Shown: positions 43,662-52,948, counted from the first letter of the stretch. The stretch: 64,000 nt of DNA from Sphingomonas sp. (GCF_003248515.1 NZ_QFOB01000001.1:248001-312000), one strand, 5' to 3'. The notes: generated by a model from the sequence alone, not told the origin. Numbers and translations: made by a program.

Positions 43662-44809
43662 AGGCGTTGCTCTCCGTTCTGCTGCTGACCACCGCGTCGG
43701 CGGCCATCCCGGCCAAGGAGGACGGGACCGCCGGCGCGCTGCGGCGGACACAGGAGGAGCAGGCACGCTCCGAACGGCGCGCCGCCTCGCTGGCGAGCCA
43801 GCACGATCGCAGCGCCGCCGCCGTCGCCCGTGCCGATCAGCAGGCCACCGAACTGGCCCGGCAACTGGGCGAGGCCGAGGCTGCGCTGCGCGCCGCGCGC
43901 GATCGGGTGATCGCCGCCAACGCCGCCGAAAAGGCACAGGCGGCGCGCATCGCCGAAACCCGCGCGCCGATCGCCGGCATGACGGCCGCGCTGGCGCGCG
44001 TGGCGCGGCGCCCGCCTGCACTCGCGCTCGTCAGCGGCGCGAGCCTTAAGGAGGCCGCGCATCTGAGCCTGCTGATCCGGCACATGCGCGAGCGGATCGC
44101 TGCGCAGAATGCCGCGCTGGCCGAGGAACTGGAGAGGCGCACGGCCCTGCGCGACGAAAGCGCCCGCGCGCTGGCGGATCTGGCAGCTTCGCGCCGCCTG
44201 CTCGAACAGCGCCGTCTGCTGCTCGCCCGATCGCGCCTCGATCTGGTCGAGCGGCGCACCGTGCTCGCGGAGGCGGCGGAGGCGGAGCGCGAACGGCTGC
44301 GCGGCCTGGCGGAGGAGAGCGCGGCGCTGGGATCGGCGCTGGGTGATGAGCGGCGCGATCATGAAGCCGCCCAAAGGCTGGCCGCCCTGCCCGGCCCGCT
44401 GTTGCGCCCCGACGCGCCCGGCACCGGCCCGGCCCGGCCGGGAGGCGGCCTCTATCGATTGCCGGCCTTCGGCCGCGTCGTCGCCGGCACGGATGAGCGC
44501 GATGCAGATGGCGTGCGGTCCCGCGGGCTCACGCTCGCGACGGAAAGCGGCCTGCCGGTGCCCGCTCCGGCCGCGGGTCATGTCCTCTATGCAGGCACGT
44601 TCCGGAATTACGGCGATATCGTCATCATCGATCATGGCCATGGCTGGACGAGCCTCGTCGCCGGCCTCTCGCGCACCTCGACCGAGCTGGGCGCGGATCT
44701 CTTCCAGGGCGCCTCGATCGGCCGTTCGGGGCGCAGGCTGCTGATCGAATTGCGCCATGCGGGGCGGCCGGTGGATATCGTCGCGATGGCGGATGCGCTC
44801 CGGCCCTGA
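43658..44809 (+). CDS. EnvC-like murein hydrolase activator, degenerate M23 domain
   Basis: 383 residues: a signal peptide (MKALLSVLLLTTASA), a long coiled coil (about 25-250) and a C-terminal LytM/M23 fold (about 270-380; GLPVPAPAAGHVLYAGTFRNYGDIVIIDHGHGWTSLVAGLS). Where active M23 enzymes have HxxxD this protein has SRGLT, and the late His of the YAH segment is Gly (VAG). It therefore probably lacks zinc and acts like EnvC, switching on an amidase during division. Overlaps rlmH by four bases; ctpA follows. Confidence 0.88.
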   Translation: MKALLSVLLLTTASAAIPAKEDGTAGALRRTQEEQARSERRAASLASQHDRSAAAVARADQQATELARQLGEAEAALRAARDRVIAANAAEKAQAARIAETRAPIAGMTAALARVARRPPALALVSGASLKEAAHLSLLIRHMRERIAAQNAALAEELERRTALRDESARALADLAASRRLLEQRRLLLARSRLDLVERRTVLAEAAEAERERLRGLAEESAALGSALGDERRDHEAAQRLAALPGPLLRPDAPGTGPARPGGGLYRLPAFGRVVAGTDERDADGVRSRGLTLATESGLPVPAPAAGHVLYAGTFRNYGDIVIIDHGHGWTSLVAGLSRTSTELGADLFQGASIGRSGRRLLIELRHAGRPVDIVAMADALRP

Positions 44810-44898
44810 AGATAAATCGCGGGCTCCCCTGTTCCGTCCCTCTGTTTCCCGCCTTCCATAAAGGCGCTAGAAAGGTTGGATGTTCGAGAAGGATGGCG

Positions 44899-46263
44899 AT
44901 GCGTAAATCCCTGCTGCTGAAAAGCGCCGGCCTCGTCGCGGCGATGGCGCTGATCCCCGCCTTCACCGCCAGTACGGCGGCAAGCGATGTCGAGACCTAC
45001 AAGGAGCTCGACCAGTTCATGTCGATCTTCGAGCGGGTGAAGGCCGAATATGTCGACAAGGTGGACGACAAGACGCTGATCAAGGGCGCCATAGACGGCA
45101 TGCTCTCCAGCCTCGATCCGCACAGCTCCTATCTCGATGCGCGCGACTTCAAGAACATGAAGACGACTACCGAGGGCAATTATGGCGGCGTCGGCCTGAC
45201 CGTGCAGGGCGAGGACGGCGTGATCAAGGTCGTCACGCCCACCGAGGATACGCCCGCCTATCGCGCCGGCATCAAGAGCGGCGACTATATCACCCATGTC
45301 GACGGCAAGCTGATCTATGGCGAGCAGCTGGACGATGCGGTCGACAAGATGAAGGGCCCGCCGGGATCCGACGTACGCCTCACCATCGTCCGCCCCGGCC
45401 GGGACAAGCCCTTCGACGTGACGCTCAAGCGCGAGCTGATCGAGATCAAGGCGGTGAAGTGGGAGGTGAAGGGTGATGTCGGCATCATCAACATCAACAG
45501 CTTCTCCAAGGTGACGGGGCCGGGCGTGCGCTCGGCGATTGTCTCGATCGACAAGGCGCTCGGCCATCGCCCGCTCGGCTATGTCGTCGATCTGCGCTCC
45601 AATCCCGGCGGCCTCCTCGATCAGGCGATCGAGGTTTCGGACAGCTTCCTCGATCATGGCGAGATCGTCTCGCAGCGCGGCCGCGAGAAGACCGACATCC
45701 AGCGTTATTATGCAAGGCCGGGCGACGACGCGCATGGCCTGCCCGTGGTGGTGCTGGTGGATCCGGGCACGGCATCGGCGGCGGAAATCGTCGCCGGCGC
45801 GCTACAGGATCACAAGCGCGCGCTGATCCTCGGCGAACGCAGCTTCGGCAAGGGATCGGTGCAGACGGTGATGCCGCTGACCGACGATACGGCGCTGCGC
45901 CTGACGATCGCGCGTTATTACACCCCTTCGGGCCGCTCCGTGCAGGAAGGCGGGATCGATCCTGACATCATCGTGCCGCAGCTGACCGATGCGGATCGCC
46001 GCGGGCGGCCGCGGATGCGCGAATCGGATCTGCGCCATCACCTGATCAACGAGGTGAAGGCCGACGACAAATTGCTGGAGGATGACGGCAAGCCCGATCC
46101 CCGCTTCGGCGCCACGGCGGAACAGCTGAAGAAGGAGAATATCACCGACTTCCAGCTGGATTATGCGATCAAGACGATCGCCCGCCTCGGCACGCCCACC
46201 GTGCAGACGGCGATGGCGGGCGCGGCGCCGCAGCCGGGCGCGGCCAAGACCCGCGCGCGCTGA
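44899..46263 (+). CDS. ctpA: C-terminal processing protease (S41)
   Basis: 454 residues. Signal peptide, N-terminal helical domain, PDZ domain (GGVGLTVQGEDGVIKVVTPTEDTPAYRAGIKSGD, about 90-165) and the S41 catalytic part with Ser in DPGTASAAEIVAGAL and Lys in ERSFGKGSVQ. It trims or degrades periplasmic proteins, often peptidoglycan hydrolases, which suits its place after an amidase activator. ATG 44899 has AAGGA at correct spacing; the ATG six bases earlier touches the ribosome site. Confidence 0.94.
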   Translation: MRKSLLLKSAGLVAAMALIPAFTASTAASDVETYKELDQFMSIFERVKAEYVDKVDDKTLIKGAIDGMLSSLDPHSSYLDARDFKNMKTTTEGNYGGVGLTVQGEDGVIKVVTPTEDTPAYRAGIKSGDYITHVDGKLIYGEQLDDAVDKMKGPPGSDVRLTIVRPGRDKPFDVTLKRELIEIKAVKWEVKGDVGIININSFSKVTGPGVRSAIVSIDKALGHRPLGYVVDLRSNPGGLLDQAIEVSDSFLDHGEIVSQRGREKTDIQRYYARPGDDAHGLPVVVLVDPGTASAAEIVAGALQDHKRALILGERSFGKGSVQTVMPLTDDTALRLTIARYYTPSGRSVQEGGIDPDIIVPQLTDADRRGRPRMRESDLRHHLINEVKADDKLLEDDGKPDPRFGATAEQLKKENITDFQLDYAIKTIARLGTPTVQTAMAGAAPQPGAAKTRAR

Positions 46264-46754
46264 TGGCCGCATCCCGGCAGGGCATGCTCGCGCCGGCGCG
46301 CGCGCTGGCGCTTGCCGTGCCGGCGCTGCTGCTGGCCGGCGCATGGGGCTTCCAGCTGATCGGCGGCTATCCGCCGTGCGAAATGTGCCACTGGCAGCGA
46401 TGGGCCCATTATACGGCGCTCCCGCTGGCGATTCTCGCGTTCGTAATGCGCGGCGTGCCCGGCGTTTCGCGCGCCTTCACGCTGCTGGCGGGCCTCGCCA
46501 TCCTGGCATCGGGCGCGATCGGTGTGTTTCATGCGGGCGTGGAATATCATTGGTGGTCCGGTTTCACGCGCTGCACCAGCGTCTCGCTGGGCGGGGGTGA
46601 TCCATTGAAGGCGCTGCTCGCCGCACCACTCATCCGCTGCGACGCCGCCGCCTGGAGCCTGTTCGGCATCAGCATGGCCGGCTTCAATGCGCTCTTCTCC
46701 CTGGCCGGCGGCATCGCCATATGGGCTCTATGTCTGACGCGCCCGGCCCGCTGA
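46263..46754 (+). CDS. dsbB: Disulfide bond formation protein B
   Basis: 163 residues with four membrane helices. First cysteine pair Cys39-Cys42 (PPCEMCHWQR) and a second pair in FTRCTSVS and LIRCDAAA. It reoxidises DsbA and passes electrons to quinone. Overlaps ctpA (TGATG) and coq7, whose product makes quinone. Confidence 0.93.
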   Translation: MAASRQGMLAPARALALAVPALLLAGAWGFQLIGGYPPCEMCHWQRWAHYTALPLAILAFVMRGVPGVSRAFTLLAGLAILASGAIGVFHAGVEYHWWSGFTRCTSVSLGGGDPLKALLAAPLIRCDAAAWSLFGISMAGFNALFSLAGGIAIWALCLTRPAR

Positions 46755-47275
46755 TTCCGCCCTCCCGCCGCGAACGCGAATCGATGATTCGCGTCGATCA
46801 GGCGGGGGAATATGGCGCGACGCGCATCTATGCGGGCCAGCTCGCCATTCTCGGCGATCGCCATCCCGCGTCACGCGCGATCGCCCGCATGGCGGCGCAG
46901 GAGGCCAATCATCTCGCCCGCTTCAACGCTCTGATGACGGAGCGGGGCGTGCGGCCCACCCTCCTCGCCCCGTTCTGGCACGTCGCCGGCCACGCGCTGG
47001 GCGCGGCGACCGCGCTGATCTCACCCGAGGCGGCGATGGCCTGCACTGCCGCGATCGAGACGGAGATCGACCATCATTACGAGGATCAGCGCCGCAAGCT
47101 CGGCAGCAACGATCCCGAACTCGGCGCCATGATCGAGGAATTCCAGGCCGAGGAGGTGGAGCATCGCGATACGGCGCTGGCCGCCGGCGCGGAGCGCGCG
47201 CCCGCCTATCCCGTCCTGTCGGCCGCGATCAGGCTGGGCTGCCGCGCCGCCATCGCTCTTTCGAAACGGATATGA
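46730..47275 (+). CDS. coq7: Demethoxyubiquinone hydroxylase Coq7
   Basis: About 181 residues of the di-iron Coq7 family. Repeated ligand motifs: RVDQAGEYGATRIY, AQEANHLARF, IETEIDHHYEDQ and FQAEEVEHRDTAL. It adds the last ring hydroxyl in ubiquinone synthesis. ATG 46730 (MSDAPGPL) is preferred over ATG 46721. Starts inside dsbB. Confidence 0.94.
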   Translation: MSDAPGPLIPPSRRERESMIRVDQAGEYGATRIYAGQLAILGDRHPASRAIARMAAQEANHLARFNALMTERGVRPTLLAPFWHVAGHALGAATALISPEAAMACTAAIETEIDHHYEDQRRKLGSNDPELGAMIEEFQAEEVEHRDTALAAGAERAPAYPVLSAAIRLGCRAAIALSKRI

Positions 47276-47322
47276 GGATGATCTCGCGCGTTTCGCCTCT
47301 CTCGATCAGGAAAGCCCGAACC

Positions 47323-47772
47323 ATGTCGAAGCCGCTTCTGTTCGCCGCCGCAACGGCTGCCCTCTTCGGAGGATTCGGCATCGCAGCACCCGCCGCCGCC
47401 CAGGCGAGCGAGAGGGTGCTCGTCGTCTATGGCAAGGATCCCTGCCCGACCACGAAGGCGGGCGAGGAAGTGGTGGTCTGCGCGCGCAAGCCCGAAAGCG
47501 ATCGCTATCGTATTCCGGAAGAGCTGCGCACGACCAATCCGGGGCCGAATGATCGCTGGACCGATCGCGCCAAGAGCCTGGAATATGCCGGCGCGGGCGG
47601 CACATCGAGCTGCACGGCCACGGGCGCCGGCGGCTGGACGGGCTGCTGGTCCAAGCTGATGAACCAGGCCCGATCGGAACGGAAGGCGCAGGCCGAGCAG
47701 ACGCGCTCGCCGACCGATTCGGAACCGACCGGCGACACCGGCATCCGCGCGATCGTGAAGGGGCAGCAGTGA
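47323..47772 (+). CDS. Small secreted protein with EVVVCAR motif, unknown function
   Basis: About 149 residues with a signal peptide (MSKPLLFAAATAALFGGFGIAAPAAAQA). The mature core is VLVVYGKDPCPTTKAGEEVVVCARKPESDRYRIPEELR, which is matched nearly residue for residue by the next gene; two more cysteines follow (SSCTATG and TGCWSKL). Disulfides are likely, and dsbB lies two genes upstream. Function unknown. Confidence 0.72.
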   Translation: MSKPLLFAAATAALFGGFGIAAPAAAQASERVLVVYGKDPCPTTKAGEEVVVCARKPESDRYRIPEELRTTNPGPNDRWTDRAKSLEYAGAGGTSSCTATGAGGWTGCWSKLMNQARSERKAQAEQTRSPTDSEPTGDTGIRAIVKGQQ

Positions 47773-48161
47773 TGCGCGGGGCGGCCTCCCTGCTGGCGGG
47801 CATGCTGATCCTGCTCGCGCCGGCCGCTTCCGCGAAGGTGACCGAGGGCGCACCGCCGACGCGCATTTCCACATTGGTCGTCTATGGCGACGATCCCTGC
47901 CCGAAAAGTTCGGATGACGAGATCGTCGTGTGCGCACGGCAGCCCGAGAGCGATCGCTACCGGATTCCGCCCAAGCTGCGGAAACAGGACTATAATGCCG
48001 CGCGTGACGGAAGCTGGGCCGGCACCGCGCAGGTGCTGGAAAATGTGAACCAGCAGGGCATTCCGAACAGCTGCAACCCGATCGGCAGCTTCGGCCAGAC
48101 GGGCTGCTTCCAGAAATTCCTGCAGGAAAATGCGCGGCTGAGATCCACCGCCGCGCCATGA
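47772..48161 (+). CDS. Paralogous small secreted protein with EIVVCAR motif
   Basis: 129 residues: signal peptide (MRGAASLLAGMLILLAPAASA), then TLVVYGDDPCPKSSDDEIVVCARQPESDRYRIPPKLR and a C-terminal pair NSCNPIG and TGCFQKF. It is a tandem paralogue of the preceding gene and starts at the base of its stop (TGATG). Four cysteines, probably two disulfides, in the periplasm. Function unknown. Confidence 0.72.
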   Translation: MRGAASLLAGMLILLAPAASAKVTEGAPPTRISTLVVYGDDPCPKSSDDEIVVCARQPESDRYRIPPKLRKQDYNAARDGSWAGTAQVLENVNQQGIPNSCNPIGSFGQTGCFQKFLQENARLRSTAAP

Positions 48162-48185
48162 ACGCGCGACAATGCCAGACTCAGG

Positions 48186-48214
48186 TTGACAGAATCGGGA
48201 CGATCACTTAGCTG
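48186..48214 (+). promoter_or_regulatory. Probable rplU promoter
   Basis: A perfect -35 box TTGACA (48186-48191), 17-base spacer, and a weak -10 TAGCTG. It lies 75 bases upstream of rplU. Confidence 0.5.
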
Positions 48215-48288
48215 CGCCGCTTCTCGCGCGGGGTGCGCCCTCCGTGGCCATTTGGCGCGCGATCCAGATTTGAAAGAAGATGAGGCCC

Positions 48289-48648
48289 ATGTTCGCAATC
48301 GTGCGCACGGGCGGCAAGCAATATCGCGTCGCCGCCGGAGACAAGATCGTCGTCGAGAAGCTCGAGGGTGAGGCCGGCGCTGCCGTGTCCCTCTCCGACG
48401 TTCTGCTGGCGGGCGAAGGTGGCGATCTCAAGTCGGTCGAGGGCCTCGTGGTCTCGGCCGAGATCGTGGCGCAGGGCCGCGGCGAGAAGGTGATCGTCTT
48501 CAAGAAGCGTCGCCGCCACAATTATCGCCGCCGCAACGGCCACCGCCAGTATCACACGATCCTGAAGATCACCGCGATCGGCGACCAGAAGGCGCCGGCC
48601 AAGACCAAGGCTGCCAAGGCGGAAACGCCGGCCGCCGCCGAAGCGTAA
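48289..48648 (+). CDS. rplU: 50S ribosomal protein L21
   Basis: 119 residues. MFAIVRTGGKQYRVAAGD start and the basic RRRHNYRRRNGHRQYHT segment are diagnostic; a short Lys/Ala tail follows. ATG 48289 is preferred to ATG 48280. Pairs with rpmA 14 bases on. Confidence 0.98.
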   Translation: MFAIVRTGGKQYRVAAGDKIVVEKLEGEAGAAVSLSDVLLAGEGGDLKSVEGLVVSAEIVAQGRGEKVIVFKKRRRHNYRRRNGHRQYHTILKITAIGDQKAPAKTKAAKAETPAAAEA

Positions 48649-48662
48649 GGAGCAGCTGAGCC

Positions 48663-48929
48663 ATGGCACATAAGAAGGCAGGCGGTTCGTCCCGCAACGG
48701 TCGCGATTCGGCAGGCCGCCGTCTCGGCGTGAAGAAGTTCGGCGGTCAGGAAGTGATCGGCGGCAACATCATCATCCGCCAGCGCGGCACGAAGGTGTAT
48801 CCCGGCGTGAACGTCGGCATGGGCAAGGATCATACCTTGTTCGCGATGGCCGAAGGCCGCGTGTCGTTTCATGACGGCAAGCTTGGCCGCAAGTACGTAT
48901 CCGTGATCACCGCGATCGCGGCCGAATAA
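48663..48929 (+). CDS. rpmA: 50S ribosomal protein L27
   Basis: 88 residues starting MAHKKAGGSSRNGRDSAGRRLG, the L27 arm that reaches the peptidyl-transferase centre. No N-terminal extension needing cleavage. Last gene before a terminator. Confidence 0.98.
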   Translation: MAHKKAGGSSRNGRDSAGRRLGVKKFGGQEVIGGNIIIRQRGTKVYPGVNVGMGKDHTLFAMAEGRVSFHDGKLGRKYVSVITAIAAE

Positions 48930-48993
48930 TCGGACGAACGTGAAAACGGGTCGTCCCAAGGGCGACCCGAAAGTCCGCTGCGGCGGACGATCA

Positions 48994-49023
48994 GGGAGAC
49001 GGGTCGCCCCGGCTCCCTTTTTT
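48994..49023 (+). terminator. Terminator after rplU-rpmA
   Basis: GGGAG-A-CGGG, loop TCGC, CCCG-G-CTCCC, then six T. A smaller stem GGGTCG/CGACCC (48948-48968) precedes it. Confidence 0.9.
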
Positions 49024-49107
49024 CGTATCTCCCTGACACGCTCTGAAACGCCGTTGTCGCTCGCGCGTAATGCACGGGCGATAACAAGAGGGCAGGGAGA
49101 GTAACCC

Positions 49108-49674
49108 ATGTTTGCCATAACAGAACGCCTGCTGCTCCGGCCGGGCTGGATTGAGGATGCCCCCGCCTTGAGCCGGGCGATCGGGGACCATGCGGTCATC
49201 CGGAACCTGGCGCGCGCGCCGTGGCCCTATGCGCTCGGCGATGCCGAGCAGTTCCTGTCGCTACCCCAGCAGCAGGATCGACCCCGCATGCTGATCTTCC
49301 GCCGGGAGGGCGGCACACCCGAACTGATCGGCGGGATCGGCATCCACGATGGCGTGAACGGCACGCCGGAGCTGGGCTACTGGCTGGCCCGGGCCCATTG
49401 GGCGCGGGGCTATGCCACGGAGGCCGGCCGGGCGCTCGTCGCCATCTGCGACGAGACGCTGCGCCTGCCGCACCTGATCGCCAGCCACGCGCTGGACAAT
49501 CCCGCCTCGGGCGCCGTGCTGCGCAAGCTCGGCTTCCGGCCGACCGGCGAGATCGGCCGGCTGCACAGCCTGGGCAGGCGCGGCGAGATGGACGTGAAGG
49601 GCTTCATCCGCCCCCGTTTCGCACGGGGCGAGGCCGTATCGGACCAAGCGGAGAATGCGCCGCTCGCGGCGTGA
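49108..49674 (+). CDS. GNAT acetyltransferase, RimJ/RimL type
   Basis: 188 residues. TERLLLRPGWIEDAPALSRAIGD, the CoA loop GYWLARAHWARGYATEAGRALV and ASHALDNPASGAVLRKLGFRPTGE mark the RimJ/RimL-like group that acetylates N-terminal or other amines. Substrate unknown. Lies between rpmA and obg as a single gene. Confidence 0.9.
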   Translation: MFAITERLLLRPGWIEDAPALSRAIGDHAVIRNLARAPWPYALGDAEQFLSLPQQQDRPRMLIFRREGGTPELIGGIGIHDGVNGTPELGYWLARAHWARGYATEAGRALVAICDETLRLPHLIASHALDNPASGAVLRKLGFRPTGEIGRLHSLGRRGEMDVKGFIRPRFARGEAVSDQAENAPLAA

Positions 49675-49835
49675 TTTTCTCCATCGCGTGATCGTGCCCC
49701 GCGCGGGCGGGAGCACCGGGCCGCCGGGCGACACATAGGCGGCCCTGGGCTCCGGCTTCCGCCGGGGCACCGATCGTTTGCATGCGGCGCCCCTCTCCGG
49801 GTGACGTCCCGCCCCTAAGGCGCTAAGCGGCGCGC

Positions 49836-50882
49836 ATGCATTTTCTGGATCAGGCCAAGATCTTCATCCGCTCCGGCGCCGGCGGCCCCGGCGCCGTGTC
49901 GTTCCGGCGCGAGAAGTTCATCGAATATGGCGGCCCCGACGGGGGCAATGGCGGCAAGGGCGGCGACGTGATCTTCGAGGCCGTCCCCGGCCTGAACACG
50001 CTGATCGACTTCCGCTATACCCAGCATTTCCGCGCGCCGCGCGGCCATGGCGGCGCGGGATCGAATCGTACGGGCGCCGGCGGCGACGATCTCGTCATCC
50101 AGGTTCCGGTCGGCACGCAGATCCTCTCCGAAGACAAGGAGGACGTGCTCGCGGATTTCACCAAGGCCGGCGAAAAGCGCGTCTTCCTGCGCGGCGGCGA
50201 TGGCGGGCGCGGCAATGCCAGCTACAAGACATCCACCAACCGCGCCCCGCGCCAGCACGGCCCCGGCTGGCCGAGCGAGGAAATGTGGGTATGGCTGCGG
50301 CTGAAGCTGCTGGCCGATGCCGGGCTCGTCGGCCTGCCCAATGCCGGCAAGTCCACCTTCATCAACGCCGTCACCAATGCGCAGGCGAAGGTGGGGGCCT
50401 ATGCCTTCACCACGACACGCCCGCAGCTGGGCGTCGTCCGCCATCGCAATCGCGAATTCGTGGTTGCCGACATTCCGGGGCTGATCGAGGGCGCGGCCGA
50501 AGGCGCCGGCATCGGCGATCGCTTTCTTGGCCATATCGAGCGCTGCCGCGTGCTGCTGCATCTGGTGGACGCCAATGACGAGGACGTGGCCGAAAGCTAC
50601 CGCATCGTGCGTGACGAGCTGGATGCCTATGGCGCGGGGCTGGTCGACAAGCCGGTCGTCGTCGTCCTCAACAAGATCGACACGCTCGACGACGAACTGA
50701 TCGAGGCGCTCACGACCGAGCTGGAGCAGGCCAGCGGCGCGCCCGTCATCCCGATGTCCGGAGCGGCCGGCACGGGGCTCGACTGGGTTCTGGACAGGTT
50801 GCTCGAGGAAATCGGATCCGACCATGATTCGGTCGACGAGGACGATAAGGGCGAGGATGCGATCGAGTGGTCGCCGCTCTGA
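49836..50882 (+). CDS. obg: GTPase Obg/CgtA
   Basis: 348 residues. Glycine-rich Obg domain (1-158), P loop GLPNAGKST (166-174), DIPG (212-215) and NKID (279-282). It has a role in late 50S assembly and growth control. No long C-terminal domain, only an acidic tail (SVDEDDKGEDAIEW). Follows the usual rplU-rpmA-obg order with a GNAT gene between, and overlaps proB by 16 bases. Confidence 0.97.
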   Translation: MHFLDQAKIFIRSGAGGPGAVSFRREKFIEYGGPDGGNGGKGGDVIFEAVPGLNTLIDFRYTQHFRAPRGHGGAGSNRTGAGGDDLVIQVPVGTQILSEDKEDVLADFTKAGEKRVFLRGGDGGRGNASYKTSTNRAPRQHGPGWPSEEMWVWLRLKLLADAGLVGLPNAGKSTFINAVTNAQAKVGAYAFTTTRPQLGVVRHRNREFVVADIPGLIEGAAEGAGIGDRFLGHIERCRVLLHLVDANDEDVAESYRIVRDELDAYGAGLVDKPVVVVLNKIDTLDDELIEALTTELEQASGAPVIPMSGAAGTGLDWVLDRLLEEIGSDHDSVDEDDKGEDAIEWSPL

Positions 50883-52003
50883 TCTCCGACCGTCTCTCGC
50901 CTGCCAACTGCCCCCGGCTGATCGTCAAGATCGGCTCGGCCCTGCTCGTGGACAAGGCCGGCCACATCCGGCGTGAATGGCTGGAAACCGTGGTGGCCGA
51001 TGTCGCCGCGCGCCGTAAGGCGGGGCAGCAGGTGGCGATCGTCTCGTCCGGCGCGATCGCCCTGGGCGCGCGCGTGCTGGGCCTGCCCAAGGGGGGGAGG
51101 GTCAGCCTGGAGGATGCGCAGGCGGCGGCGGCGACCGGCCAGATCGGCCTCTCCTCCGCCTGGGCGCAATTGCTCCACGAAAAGGGCCTCGTCGCGGCGC
51201 AGATGCTGGTGACACTGGATGATCTGGAGGACAGGCGGCGCTATCTGAACGCCGCCGCGACTCTGGATCGCCTGCTCGCGCTGGGCGTGGTGCCCGTCAT
51301 CAACGAGAATGATTCGGTCGCCACCACCGAAATCCGCTTCGGCGACAATGATCGCCTCGCCGCGCGCGTGGGCCAGGCGGCGGCGGCGCAGGGCGTGATC
51401 CTGCTTTCGGACATAGACGGCCTCTATACGGCCAATCCCGGCGTCGATCCGAACGCGACGCTGGTGCCGGAGGTGCGCGTCGTCGATGCCCGCATCCGCG
51501 CCATGGCGGATGGCGGCTCCGCATCCGGCATGGGATCGGGCGGCATGATCTCCAAGCTGGAGGCGGCACGGATCGCGCAGGGATCGGGCGCGCATCTCGC
51601 GATCGTGTCCGGCCGCGTCGATCACCCCCTCGCCCGCTTCGCCGACACGGGCATCGGCACGCTCTTCTGGGGCGGGGCCGGCAAGCGCGGGCGCAAGGCC
51701 TGGCTGGCCGGGCGACTCACGGCGCGTGGACGGATCATTGTGGATGCGGGCGCGGCGAAGGCGTTGCGCGACGGTCGCAGCCTGCTCGCGGCCGGTGCGA
51801 CAGGCGTGGAAGGCGCGTTCGCGCGCGGCGACGTCGTCGAGATCGTCGATGCGGACGGCCATCTGCTGGCGCGCGGTCTTGCCGAATATGATGCGATCGA
51901 CGCGGCCCGGATCATCGGCCGGCGGAGCGACGCCCATGCCGATCTGCTTGGTTATGCGCCGCGTTCCTCGATGGTCCATCGCGATCATCTGGTGCTGGTG
52001 TGA
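50867..52003 (+). CDS. proB: Glutamate 5-kinase
   Basis: 378 residues; first step of proline synthesis. Amino-acid kinase fold (LIVKIGSALLVDKAG; IVSSGAIALGARVLG; VVPVINENDSVATTEIRFGDND) followed by a C-terminal PUA domain (about 285-370). GTG start 50867 lies inside the obg end. Confidence 0.96.
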   Translation: MVAALISDRLSPANCPRLIVKIGSALLVDKAGHIRREWLETVVADVAARRKAGQQVAIVSSGAIALGARVLGLPKGGRVSLEDAQAAAATGQIGLSSAWAQLLHEKGLVAAQMLVTLDDLEDRRRYLNAAATLDRLLALGVVPVINENDSVATTEIRFGDNDRLAARVGQAAAAQGVILLSDIDGLYTANPGVDPNATLVPEVRVVDARIRAMADGGSASGMGSGGMISKLEAARIAQGSGAHLAIVSGRVDHPLARFADTGIGTLFWGGAGKRGRKAWLAGRLTARGRIIVDAGAAKALRDGRSLLAAGATGVEGAFARGDVVEIVDADGHLLARGLAEYDAIDAARIIGRRSDAHADLLGYAPRSSMVHRDHLVLV

Positions 52004-52905
52004 GCCTGATCGCCGTCACGGGCGGCACCGGGTTCGTCGGATCCCACCTCATCGATCTGGCACTGGCGCGCGGCCACCGGCTGCGCGCGCTCACGCGGCG
52101 CCCCCAGCCGGCGCGCGAGGGCATCGTCTGGGTCGAAGGCGCGCTCGACCGTCCGGAAAGCCTCGGCGCCCTGGTCGAGGGCTGCGATTCGGTGATCCAC
52201 GTGGCGGGAATCATCAACGGCAGCGACGAGGATTTTCGGCGCGGCAACGTGCTGGGGACCGAGGCGATGATCGATGCCGCCACCCGCGCGGGGATCCGCC
52301 GTTTCATCCACGTCTCCTCCCTGGCCGCGCGCGAACCCGGCCTGTCCGCTTATGGCCGTTCCAAGGCGGAATCCGAGGAGAGCGTGATCGCATCGGGCGG
52401 CGACTGGACGATCATCCGTCCGCCCGCCGTTTATGGCCCCGGCGATCGGGAGATCCTCGAACTGTTCCGGCTGGCCCGCTCGGGCGTGGTGCCGCTGCCG
52501 CCGGGCGGCAGTCTTTCGGTCATCGCCGTCTCCGATCTCTGCCGCCTGCTGCTCGACTGCGTGGACGCGCACGCCAGCATCACGCACCTCTACGAGCCCG
52601 ATGATGGCCATCAGGGCGGCTGGAGCCATGTGGAATTCGCCCGGATGATCGGCCGCGCGATCGGCCGCCGCGTGCTGCCCCTGTCGGTGCCGGCGCGGAT
52701 ATTGCGCTGGGTGGCGGCGGCGGATGGCCGGATCCGTGGATCCGGCGCCAAGCTGACGCCCGATCGCGTCGCCTATTTCTGCCATCCGGACTGGACGATC
52801 TCACCAGCCCGGCGGCCTCCGGAAGGGCTCTGGCGCCCGCAGTTGGATACGGCACAAGGCCTTGCGGAGACGGCCGCGTGGTACAAGGCGGCGGGCTGGC
52901 TCTAG
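52000..52905 (+). CDS. cerR: NAD-dependent epimerase-family reductase, CerR-like
   Basis: 301 residues. Rossmann motif VTGGTGFVGSH (6-16) and active-site Tyr118-x-x-x-Lys122 (AYGRSKAE). GTG start overlaps the proB stop (GTGA). In Caulobacter a member of this family beside spt and acp (CerR) reduces the keto-sphingolipid intermediate. The same neighbours here, acp and spt, lie within 650 bases downstream on the same strand, so the same role is likely. Distant oxidoreductases share the fold, hence moderate certainty on function. Confidence 0.8.
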   Translation: MSLIAVTGGTGFVGSHLIDLALARGHRLRALTRRPQPAREGIVWVEGALDRPESLGALVEGCDSVIHVAGIINGSDEDFRRGNVLGTEAMIDAATRAGIRRFIHVSSLAAREPGLSAYGRSKAESEESVIASGGDWTIIRPPAVYGPGDREILELFRLARSGVVPLPPGGSLSVIAVSDLCRLLLDCVDAHASITHLYEPDDGHQGGWSHVEFARMIGRAIGRRVLPLSVPARILRWVAAADGRIRGSGAKLTPDRVAYFCHPDWTISPARRPPEGLWRPQLDTAQGLAETAAWYKAAGWL

Positions 52906-52948
52906 CCCGCGGCGTCAGGGCGTCGCCCCGCTTTCGGCCCCATGCGCC

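Noticed and set aside
49675..49835. Gene or RNA between the GNAT gene and obg
   Set aside because: No frame with a ribosome site and no strong fold; treated as plain spacer and obg leader.
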